NCBI GenBank assembly: GCA_945860575.1
Contig: CAMAQQ010000095.1
Span: 1-5,499 of the forward strand
Direction of reading: 5' to 3'
DNA from: Ferrithrix thermotolerans DSM 19514
GTDB lineage: Bacteria; Actinomycetota; Acidimicrobiia; Acidimicrobiales; Ilumatobacteraceae
DNA length: 5,499 bases
Shown here: positions 1-5,062 of the stretch, in pieces
How positions within the stretch are numbered: the first letter of the stretch is position 1
Layout of the letters: each line of letters opens with the position of its first letter
Translations under genes and position numbers: made by a program
Notes under the pieces: model-generated
The model's database searches: none
Told to the model about the DNA's origin: nothing
Seen by the model: only the letters and a program-made list of their open reading frames with translations

Positions 1-317
1 GGCAACACGCCACCTGCAGCAATGCTGGCGTTTTTTAGCAAGTCGAGTGCAACGAAGCGATCGTTGGCGCTGGCTTGCGGATCTTTGAGAATATTGGCGA
101 GTTGCTGTAGATGTTCGGTGCGCAATAGATGTGCAATGTCACGCATCGCGGTTTGCGTGAGCAAGGTAATCGCCGATGACTCAATGCGAACGAATGTTCC
201 GAGTTCGGTTTTGACCTGCGAGATGCCATCGCTTGAAATTTTGCGATATACGGTTCTGTCCGGGCCAAGCGGTAACAATTTCGAATTTACAAACGGCTCT
301 GGTTTGTTAGATGCCAC
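1..317 (-). CDS. Fumarate hydratase class I, N-terminal part (gene runs off the left edge)
   Basis: Class I fumarase is an iron-sulfur enzyme that interconverts fumarate and malate in the TCA cycle in the cytoplasm. About 105 N-terminal residues are visible. The frame reads PLGPDRTVYRKISSDG, then TAMRDIAHLLRTEHLQQLA, then NDRFVALDLLKNASIAAGG and ends GVLP at the window edge. From memory of the family, these blocks immediately precede the MCQDTG segment carrying the first cluster cysteine, so the catalytic part lies outside the window. The start is taken as GTG at 315-317: an in-frame TAA lies just upstream at 327-329, and there is no ATG before the conserved region. No usable Shine-Dalgarno is present, but TAACCT sits 6 nt before the GTG, which suits a leaderless message. 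The gene follows the thioredoxin-like gene on the same strand after 26 bp, so the two may also be co-transcribed. Family assignment is firm; the exact start is less so. Confidence 0.9.
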   Translation of the reverse strand, partial: MASNKPEPFVNSKLLPLGPDRTVYRKISSDGISQVKTELGTFVRIESSAITLLTQTAMRDIAHLLRTEHLQQLANILKDPQASANDRFVALDLLKNASIAAGGVL

Positions 318-329
318 ACCTACAGGTTA
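318..329 (-). promoter_or_regulatory. Possible leaderless -10 element for the fumarase gene
   Basis: On the minus strand TAACCT (324-329) lies exactly 6 nt before the GTG start at 317, the same spacing seen at two other starts in the window. No convincing -35 hexamer is visible 16-18 bp further upstream. The T, A and final T fit the -10 consensus; the middle three bases do not fit well. The GTAGGT in the gap lies too close to the GTG to act as a ribosome binding site. Confidence 0.3.
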
Positions 330-343
330 TTGACCAAACGCAG

Positions 344-832
344 TTAGACGAGTGCAGGTGTACCTTTGAAAGAAGCAGGGTCCCCTGAAATTGGGATACT
401 GGGCTTACTCCACGAGACTGCTCTGGCGATGTGCTCAGCGACACCGCTCCAGGCTTTCGCATTCCATCCTTGAGCGCTAACCGGGATACTGCCGTCAATT
501 TGAATGTAGACAAATGCGGGCAGTTCAGTCGCGCCAAGTTGTTTTACAAATGTGCGCGCAGGATCGGAGAACACAAGAAATTCTTCGGCGTATGGTCCAA
601 GAAAATCGCTGGCTTCTTTGGTTGTTGCGGTGATTACAAAATTTGTTCGTACCGACGCGCCAGCGAACTGCCGCAAAATTCGCACGGCGGTTGGCAAAAT
701 CCATGCACTTTCATTTGTGAACGGGTCGAGCACAATCGTCGCGAGGTGAAAAGTCGTCAGCCATTGTTCAAGCGGACGGGCCTCGCCCTTAAGAGGTTGC
801 AGTTGCGTATCGGGGGAAGTTTGAATATTCAT
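344..832 (-). CDS. Cysteine-free thioredoxin-fold protein, function unknown
   Basis: A 162-residue protein with no signal peptide or membrane segment. Its layout suggests a thioredoxin fold: a helix around residues 20-29, a strand (ATIVLD, 31-36) entering a loop and helix (PFTNESAWILPTAVRILRQF, 37-56), a second strand (TNFVITAT, 63-70), then ELPAFVYIQIDG (103-114), which looks like the cis-proline loop and following strand with P105 as the proline. A C-terminal helix follows (AWSGVAEHIARAVSW). The position where CxxC would stand reads FTNESAW, and the whole protein has no cysteine, so it cannot be a dithiol oxidoreductase. I recall similar uncharacterised proteins in Acidimicrobiia. The start is taken at ATG 830-832; a frame extension to 889 would overlap the divergent gene, and its extra 19 residues look non-conserved. 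It lies 26 bp before the fumarase on the same strand, so a shared transcript is possible. Coding status is fairly sure; function is not. Confidence 0.7.
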   Translation of the reverse strand: MNIQTSPDTQLQPLKGEARPLEQWLTTFHLATIVLDPFTNESAWILPTAVRILRQFAGASVRTNFVITATTKEASDFLGPYAEEFLVFSDPARTFVKQLGATELPAFVYIQIDGSIPVSAQGWNAKAWSGVAEHIARAVSWSKPSIPISGDPASFKGTPALV

Positions 833-871
833 ATACGACGACCGTAGCAAGTCGGCAGTAGCGTTTTGGAA
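833..871. promoter_or_regulatory. Divergent promoter region between two head-to-head genes
   Basis: This 39-bp gap separates the start codons of the leftward thioredoxin-like gene and the rightward IF-2B-like gene, so any promoters here overlap or lie within the opposite gene. Rightward, TAGCGT (859-864) stands 7 nt before ATG 872. Leftward, TACGGT (minus strand, 841-846) stands 8 nt before ATG 832. Both match only the TANNNT skeleton of a -10 box, and no good -35 hexamers are seen. No Shine-Dalgarno is visible on either side, apart from GGAA abutting ATG 872, too close to serve. Confidence 0.3.
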
Positions 872-1666
872 ATGCACCCGATTGAGCATTTGCGATATGT
901 GGCGCGGGCGCGCGGGGCAGACCCTGTTTCACTGGTGCGCGAAACTGCCGCAGCCTTGGGTGGCCTAAGTCACGAGCCAGCGGGGATAGTTCTGGCTGTG
1001 CGTCGGATTGTGCAGAGACATCCGACGACTGGCCCGTTGTGGTGGTTGTGTAGCCATGTGCTCGGGGCGAACGATCCGTTTGCCGCGATTCGTCGGTGCG
1101 AGGACGAACTCGAAGCCGACAAAACGATAAAAACTTTGCGTGATCAAGTGCCGCAAGATGCAGTTGTGTGCATTGTTGGTTGGCCTACGGCAATTTTGCA
1201 TGCGTTAGCACCGCGCGGCGATCTGAAAATTTTCGTCGTCGAGAGTAACGGTGACGGCGATGCGGCTGTTGATCGATTGCAAAGTATCGATGTTGATGCG
1301 ACTTTGGTTCAACACGAAAATCTTTCGCGAGTTATTTCGCAATGCGATGTTGTGATTATTGAAGCGCTTGCGACCGGCGCGTCGGATGTGTTATGTAGTG
1401 GTGGTAGTCATGGCGTTGCGGCTCTTGCATATTGCGAACAAAAAACAGTTTGGTTGGTGACCCCGTGTGGCACACGGTTGCCTGAACCATTGTGGGTTGG
1501 CATGCTCGCCGATGTGAATGCCGATTTCGAAATTGCAGTTGATGTCGTGCCAGTTTCGCTGGTCACGCAGATTATTTCTCCCAATGGTGTCTCGCAAGAT
1601 GTCACGACGCCGCTCACCGCCGAGTGCCCGCCAACCACCGAACTCTTGCGCCGCAGCGCGATGTAA
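872..1666 (+). CDS. Distant eIF-2B / ribose-1,5-bisphosphate isomerase-like protein, function unknown
   Basis: A 264-residue soluble protein. The N-terminal third is helical (IEHLRYVARARGADP, then a TGPLWWLC block at 53-60). The rest looks like a Rossmann-type alpha/beta domain with strands at VVCIVGWP (98-105), LKIFVVES (118-125), ATLVQ (143-147) and DVVIIEALATGASDVLCSGG (159-178), followed by GSHGVAALAYCEQKTVWLVT. In eIF-2B-alpha/beta/delta, MtnA and ribose-1,5-bisphosphate isomerases the matching region has the pattern D-x-V-I-x-G-A-D...G-x-x-x-N-K-x-G-T-x-x-x-A; here the catalytic-type Asp and the NKxGT are not conserved. The fold call is therefore remote and enzyme activity is doubtful. 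A TTG at 866 would add two residues; ATG 872 is preferred because a -10-like TAGCGT precedes it by 7 nt. It is head-to-head with the thioredoxin-like gene and 24 bp before the lyase gene. I recall related uncharacterised proteins in Acidimicrobiia. Confidence 0.65.
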   Translation: MHPIEHLRYVARARGADPVSLVRETAAALGGLSHEPAGIVLAVRRIVQRHPTTGPLWWLCSHVLGANDPFAAIRRCEDELEADKTIKTLRDQVPQDAVVCIVGWPTAILHALAPRGDLKIFVVESNGDGDAAVDRLQSIDVDATLVQHENLSRVISQCDVVIIEALATGASDVLCSGGSHGVAALAYCEQKTVWLVTPCGTRLPEPLWVGMLADVNADFEIAVDVVPVSLVTQIISPNGVSQDVTTPLTAECPPTTELLRRSAM

Positions 1667-1678
1667 TTGCGCTAAAGA

Positions 1679-1690
1679 TAGTATTTGAAT
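1679..1690 (+). promoter_or_regulatory. Leaderless -10 element for the CoA-ester lyase gene
   Basis: TAGTAT (1679-1684) lies exactly 6 nt before ATG 1691 and matches four of six bases of TATAAT. Transcription from it would begin at or next to the A of the ATG. There is no Shine-Dalgarno upstream and no clear -35. This favours ATG 1691 over the in-frame TTG at 1685. Confidence 0.45.
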
Positions 1691-2626
1691 ATGTCCCCAC
1701 GCTCACGAGATTTACCACGCCGCAGTTGTTTATCAATCCCAGGTTCATCAGAAAAGATGATGGGCAAAGGACCAGGCATTCCTGCCGACATGGTGTTCTT
1801 GGATCTCGAAGATGCCGTAGCGCCAAAAGAAAAAGAAGCATCGCGTGCAAAGATTGCGACTGCGATTCGCACCCAAGATTGGGGCGACAAAGTTATGTGT
1901 GTTCGAGTTAACGACTGGAGCACAAAGTGGACGGCGTTTGACATCATTGAAGTCGTTGCGGGCGCGGGTGAGCGCCTTGATGAAATCATGTTGCCAAAAG
2001 TTGAGACCGCGGCCCAGATCGTGGCGACAGACATGTTGTTGCGCCAAGTTGAAATTGCAAATGGTCTACCAATTGGGCATATCGGTATTGAGGCGCAAAT
2101 TGAAACTGCTCGCGGACTAATCAATGTCGAAGAAATTTGTGCAGCAAGTTCACGAATTGAAACAATTATTTTCGGGCCAGCCGATTTTGCAGCAAGCATG
2201 GAGATGCCCGTACTAACAGGCGGAGTACAAATCGCAGAATATCCTGGCGATCATTTTCACTATGTATTCTCAAAGATTCTGATGGCCGGCCGCGCCAATG
2301 GTTTACAGGTCATTGATGGACCGTACTTATATATTCGTGATGCAGACGGTTTCAGAAATTATTGCCAGCGCACGCGAACACTCGGATATGACGGAAAGTG
2401 GGCGTTACATCCAGACCAAGTTGCAATCTTAAATGAAGTGTTTTCTCCAACTCAAGAGCAATTTGACAAAGCGTGGGCAATTTTGGACGCCTATACGACT
2501 GCAACTGAAGGCGAAGGAAAAGGTGCAGTTATGTTCGGCGAAGAAATGATTGACGAAGCCAGCCGCAAGATGGCCTTGAAATTTATTTCGCGCGGTGGCC
2601 GTGCTGGTTTGAAGCGCACTAAATAA
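1691..2626 (+). CDS. mcl: HpcH/HpaI (CitE-like) CoA-ester lyase, probable malyl-CoA / beta-methylmalyl-CoA lyase
   Basis: A 311-residue cytoplasmic enzyme of the CitE / malyl-CoA lyase family, a TIM-barrel Mg-dependent lyase. Members cleave or form L-malyl-CoA (acetyl-CoA plus glyoxylate) or beta-methylmalyl-CoA (propionyl-CoA plus glyoxylate). Visible motifs, numbered from ATG 1691, are RRSCLSIPGSS near the N terminus (10-20), FLDLEDAV (36-43), CVRVNDW with Arg72, IMLPKVE with Lys103, IEAQIETARGL with the probable Mg ligand Glu138, and FGPADF with the probable second ligand Asp165. GYDGKWALHPDQ and GEEMIDEASRKMAL follow near the C terminus. Length is normal for the family (about 300-330) and the motifs are intact. 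The gene is followed after 30 bp by a HAD hydrolase on the same strand, a likely operon. The convergent methylsuccinyl-CoA dehydrogenase-like gene nearby supports a role in the ethylmalonyl-CoA pathway. A CitE-like paralogue with another substrate, or a malyl-CoA thioesterase, cannot be excluded. Family is firm; substrate is inferred. Confidence 0.88.
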   Translation: MSPRSRDLPRRSCLSIPGSSEKMMGKGPGIPADMVFLDLEDAVAPKEKEASRAKIATAIRTQDWGDKVMCVRVNDWSTKWTAFDIIEVVAGAGERLDEIMLPKVETAAQIVATDMLLRQVEIANGLPIGHIGIEAQIETARGLINVEEICAASSRIETIIFGPADFAASMEMPVLTGGVQIAEYPGDHFHYVFSKILMAGRANGLQVIDGPYLYIRDADGFRNYCQRTRTLGYDGKWALHPDQVAILNEVFSPTQEQFDKAWAILDAYTTATEGEGKGAVMFGEEMIDEASRKMALKFISRGGRAGLKRTK

Positions 2627-2656
2627 TTAAACGCAGAATTTTTCGGACCCAAACTC

Positions 2657-3364
2657 ATGGCCAAGCGTTTTGATGCGTTACTTTTTGATGCAGGTGGAGT
2701 CTTCGTCGTTCCTGATCCGCTAACTACGGGCATGGTGCTTGAACCGTTCGGCGGTACGACAAGTCTTGGTGCGCTGGTGCGTTGCCATTACGCAGGCATG
2801 GCGGCAATCGATGAAGCGACTGCATCGCAAGCAGCCGACTCAATCGAGCGCATCTCATGGAGTTCATATCGCGAGGCATATGCGCGCGAGGCTGGCGTGC
2901 CCGAACAAAGAGTCGCAGAGGCCGCAGTCGCATTGTTAAAAGTTTTTTCGGCATTTTTATGGCGGTTTCCATTGCACGAATCAGTCGCAGGATTGTGGCG
3001 ACTTCACTTGCTTGGCACTCGTATCGGCATCGTGTCGAACGCCAGTGGTCAAATTGAACGAACCTTGGCCAACGAAAATGTATGTCAAGTGGGCGAAGGT
3101 TCGGGTGTACCCGTGTTGATTGTTACTGATTCGCATGTTGTCGGTGTGGAAAAGCCTAAACCAGAAATTTTTGACGAGGCAATTCGTGTGATGAATGTGC
3201 CGCGCGAACGCATCGCGTATATCGGTGACTCGTATATCAACGACGTTGGCGGCGCTCGCAACGCCGGCTTGTCACCGATTTTGCTGGACCCATACGGGTT
3301 TCATGACGGCGCAGACTGCGAACGAATTAAGAGTCTGCACGACTTAATTGAATTCGTTAGTTAA
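2657..3364 (+). CDS. HAD-superfamily hydrolase (HAD-IA type)
   Basis: A 235-residue soluble HAD hydrolase, probably acting on a small phosphorylated metabolite. The motifs are in order: motif I DALLFDAGGVFVV with nucleophile Asp11, motif II GIVSNAS with Ser127, motif III VEKPKPEIF with Lys166, and motif IV IAYIGDSYINDVGGARNAG with Asp191 and Asp196. A mainly helical cap lies between motifs I and II (about residues 22-105). The residue two after the nucleophile, usually the acid/base Asp in phosphatases, is Gly13. DxG variants exist in this superfamily, including the YihX-type sugar phosphatases, and dehalogenases also lack that Asp, so the reaction cannot be named. The start at ATG 2657 puts motif I at the usual distance from the N terminus; only a weak GGAC lies 8 nt upstream. 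The 30-bp gap after the lyase gene with no promoter-like element suggests translation from a shared transcript. Confidence 0.85.
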   Translation: MAKRFDALLFDAGGVFVVPDPLTTGMVLEPFGGTTSLGALVRCHYAGMAAIDEATASQAADSIERISWSSYREAYAREAGVPEQRVAEAAVALLKVFSAFLWRFPLHESVAGLWRLHLLGTRIGIVSNASGQIERTLANENVCQVGEGSGVPVLIVTDSHVVGVEKPKPEIFDEAIRVMNVPRERIAYIGDSYINDVGGARNAGLSPILLDPYGFHDGADCERIKSLHDLIEFVS

Positions 3365-3376
3365 ATAGTTAGTTAA
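3356..3376. repeat. Two copies of a 9-bp direct repeat at the end of the HAD gene
   Basis: GTTAGTTAA occurs at 3356-3364 and again at 3368-3376, a period of 12 bp. The first copy contains the last two codons and stop of the HAD gene. The second lies in the gap before the convergent dehydrogenase gene. This looks like a small local duplication in AT-rich spacer and has no assigned role. Confidence 0.5.
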
Positions 3377-3394
3377 TTAGCGAGTTGATTAATT
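3371..3394 (+). terminator. Weak AT-rich hairpin between convergent genes, possible terminator
   Basis: As RNA on the plus strand, 3371-3380 can pair with 3385-3394 around a CGAG loop, giving about ten pairs of which three are G-U. There is almost no GC in the stem and no U-tract follows. On the minus strand the G-U pairs become mismatches, so the stem shortens to about five consecutive pairs. It is the only hairpin candidate in the 29-bp gap between the two stop codons and is at best a weak terminator. Confidence 0.2.
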
Positions 3395-5004
3395 TAGTTC
3401 GCTTTTGCGGTATCAACCATTCGTCGCGCGATTACTTTCAGGCACAAAGTTTCATCCGCACCTTCAAAAATACTCAGCACTCGTGCATCAACAAATAATC
3501 TGCTCACCGAATATTCTTCGGCGTAGCCGTATCCACCGTGAATTTGCATTGCTTCGCGAGTCACCCATTCGGCGGCTTTGCAAACATAAGCCTTGACCAT
3601 GCTGGCTTCCATCGCTCCTTCGCCTTTGCCCATCATCTTGGCAACCGCATAACTAAATTGCCGAGATCCTTGAATCACGACGGCCATGCGTCCGAGTTTG
3701 GCTTGGATCAACTGATATTCGGCGATGTTTTTACCAAAGGTTTTACGGTTCTGCGAATAGTCACAGGCTGCTTCATATGCGGCTTGCATTACACCGACTG
3801 CACGTGCGGCCGTTTGTAGTCGACCGTTTTCGAAGCCTTCCATCTGATAATAGAAACCCTTGCCGAGACCGGCAGTTTCGCCAATCAAATGATCTGCTGG
3901 CACCCACCAGTTTTCAAGGGCGATCTCGTATGAGTGCATTCCGCGATAGCCAATCGTGTCAATGGGACGACCTTCCATTCGGCCGCCTGACGGTTGATTG
4001 AAAACAAAACCGTGTGCATCGCCGCGAGGCTTGGGCACAATCAACACACTTAATCCTTTATGAGATTTCGTGCGGTCTGGATCGGTGCGGGCGAGCAACA
4101 TCAAAACATTTGCACGAGCGGCGAATGTGCACCAGGTTTTTACTCCGTTAATTAAATAGCCGTCTTTGCCATCTTGCTTCGTTGCGACTGCAGTTGTTTT
4201 TATTGACGCAACATCGCTGCCATAGTCGGGTTCGGTAACAGCGACGGCAACCATTACTTCGGCTGTTGCAAGTTTCGGCAACCACTCATGTTTTTGCGCC
4301 TCTGTACCACCTTTGACGAGCGCGCGAGTGAGAATCTCGGGGCGTGTAATCAGCGATCCACCAATTCCAAGTGATGCACGCGAAAGTTCTTCGGTGGCGA
4401 TACAGCTCGCCATATATTCGCCGTCGCCACCTTCGCTGAAGCCACCGTACTCACTTGGTATTGACAAACCGAATGCGCCGATCTCTGCGAGACCAGAGAT
4501 AATTTCTTCGGGCACATCAAGATTTTCACGGTGCACATGCTCTGCATGCGGCGCGATGACTTTGGTGGCGAAACTTCTGAATGTATCTTGCACCATTTCG
4601 TTGTCATCGTCTAAATATTTTGGTCCTGGCTTATTGGCGAGCGACGCAAGTAAATCTGGGTCAAGATATTTTTGTACAAAGTCATGTGACTCGCTAAGCG
4701 TTGACGGGTCAACGCCCCAAAGTTTTTCGCGGCCGATTAAACGCGAAATTAAATCGTGCACCATGTCTGCAACAAATGCGCAGGTGAGTGTTGCTTCAAG
4801 TTCTCCTTTGGCGCCGTAGTCAAGCATCGAGCGCGCAGTTTCGACGGCCGCGCCTGCGTGCGCAAGATCGTATGCAAGAACTTGTTGAGTGTCTGGTCCA
4901 CCAGTTGCGCTGAGAGTACGAATACCTTTTCCGACGATTGCCGATGCAAATTCGATTGCACGCGCCGCGATAACTAGATCTGCAGTATTTGAAGTATTTT
5001 CCAT
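3394..5004 (-). CDS. mcd: Long-form acyl-CoA dehydrogenase, probable (2S)-methylsuccinyl-CoA dehydrogenase
   Basis: A 536-residue FAD enzyme of the acyl-CoA dehydrogenase family. Ordinary members are about 380-400 residues; this one carries roughly 130 extra N-terminal residues, mainly helical (AYDLAHAGAAVETARSML, 44-61; FVADMVHDLISRL, 77-89). The core follows: an N-terminal helical domain from about 134 to 235 (FRSFATKVIAPHAEHVHREN, IGAFGLSIPSEYGG), a beta domain with the FAD/substrate motif VAVTEPDYGSD (254-264) and LINGVKTWCTFAARA, and a C-terminal helical domain with ENGRLQTAARAVGV, MQIHGGYGYAEEY and LSIFEGADET, where Glu514 is the expected catalytic base. The length, extension and IFEG ending match methylsuccinyl-CoA dehydrogenase, which oxidises (2S)-methylsuccinyl-CoA to mesaconyl-CoA in the ethylmalonyl-CoA pathway. 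Electrons would pass to electron-transfer flavoprotein. The nearby malyl-CoA-lyase-like gene supports this. An isobutyryl-CoA-like dehydrogenase of the same subfamily is the main alternative. ATG 5002-5004 is the start; promoter elements lie just upstream. Confidence 0.85.
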   Translation of the reverse strand: MENTSNTADLVIAARAIEFASAIVGKGIRTLSATGGPDTQQVLAYDLAHAGAAVETARSMLDYGAKGELEATLTCAFVADMVHDLISRLIGREKLWGVDPSTLSESHDFVQKYLDPDLLASLANKPGPKYLDDDNEMVQDTFRSFATKVIAPHAEHVHRENLDVPEEIISGLAEIGAFGLSIPSEYGGFSEGGDGEYMASCIATEELSRASLGIGGSLITRPEILTRALVKGGTEAQKHEWLPKLATAEVMVAVAVTEPDYGSDVASIKTTAVATKQDGKDGYLINGVKTWCTFAARANVLMLLARTDPDRTKSHKGLSVLIVPKPRGDAHGFVFNQPSGGRMEGRPIDTIGYRGMHSYEIALENWWVPADHLIGETAGLGKGFYYQMEGFENGRLQTAARAVGVMQAAYEAACDYSQNRKTFGKNIAEYQLIQAKLGRMAVVIQGSRQFSYAVAKMMGKGEGAMEASMVKAYVCKAAEWVTREAMQIHGGYGYAEEYSVSRLFVDARVLSIFEGADETLCLKVIARRMVDTAKAN

Positions 5005-5011
5005 TTGCTAA

Positions 5012-5046
5012 ACGATACTTATAAGTACTGATTTTGTCGTCATCAA
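5012..5046 (-). promoter_or_regulatory. Promoter for the methylsuccinyl-CoA dehydrogenase-like gene
   Basis: Two overlapping sigma-70-like arrangements can be read on the minus strand. In one, TTGATG (5041-5046) is separated by 17 bp from TATAAG (5018-5023; five of six matches to TATAAT), whose start point would give a leader of about 6 nt before ATG 5004. In the other, ACGACA (5035-5040) is 17 bp from TATCGT (5012-5017), which lies 7 nt before the ATG and would give an essentially leaderless transcript. No Shine-Dalgarno is seen. The region also serves the divergent gene. Confidence 0.45.
5016..5027. repeat. 12-bp perfect palindrome TACTTATAAGTA, possible operator
   Basis: The palindrome lies between the divergent dehydrogenase and membrane-protein genes and covers the TATAAG hexamer proposed as the -10 box of the dehydrogenase. 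A dimeric repressor bound here would block that promoter. It may equally be a chance feature of an AT-rich promoter; symmetry does not continue past 12 bp. Confidence 0.3.
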
Positions 5047-5050
5047 GCCG

Positions 5051-5062
5051 TAATATGGGCAG
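5051..5062 (+). promoter_or_regulatory. Leaderless -10 element for the membrane-protein gene
   Basis: TAATAT (5051-5056) lies exactly 6 nt before ATG 5063, the same geometry as at 1679-1690. The -35 position (CTGATT, 5028-5033) is poor. The predicted start point coincides with the ATG. The GGG at 5057-5059 is too short and too close to be a convincing ribosome binding site. Confidence 0.4.

Noticed and set aside
22..333. 103-residue open frame on the plus strand at the left edge
   Set aside because: Antisense to the clear class I fumarase N-terminal region.
431..847. 138-residue open frame on the plus strand
   Set aside because: Antisense to the thioredoxin-like gene, which has the more protein-like composition and a secondary-structure pattern. 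The plus-frame product is rich in Arg and Cys with no domain.
833..889. N-terminal extension of the thioredoxin-like protein to an upstream ATG at 889
   Set aside because: It would overlap the divergent gene's start, and the added 19 residues do not look like part of the fold. Starting at 832 leaves a plausible divergent gap.
1672..2199. 175-residue open frame on the minus strand
   Set aside because: Antisense to the well-conserved CoA-ester lyase, and composition is typical of a shadow frame.
4313..4819. 168-residue open frame on the plus strand
   Set aside because: It lies entirely antisense to the acyl-CoA dehydrogenase, whose motifs are intact. The serine-rich translation has no recognisable domain.
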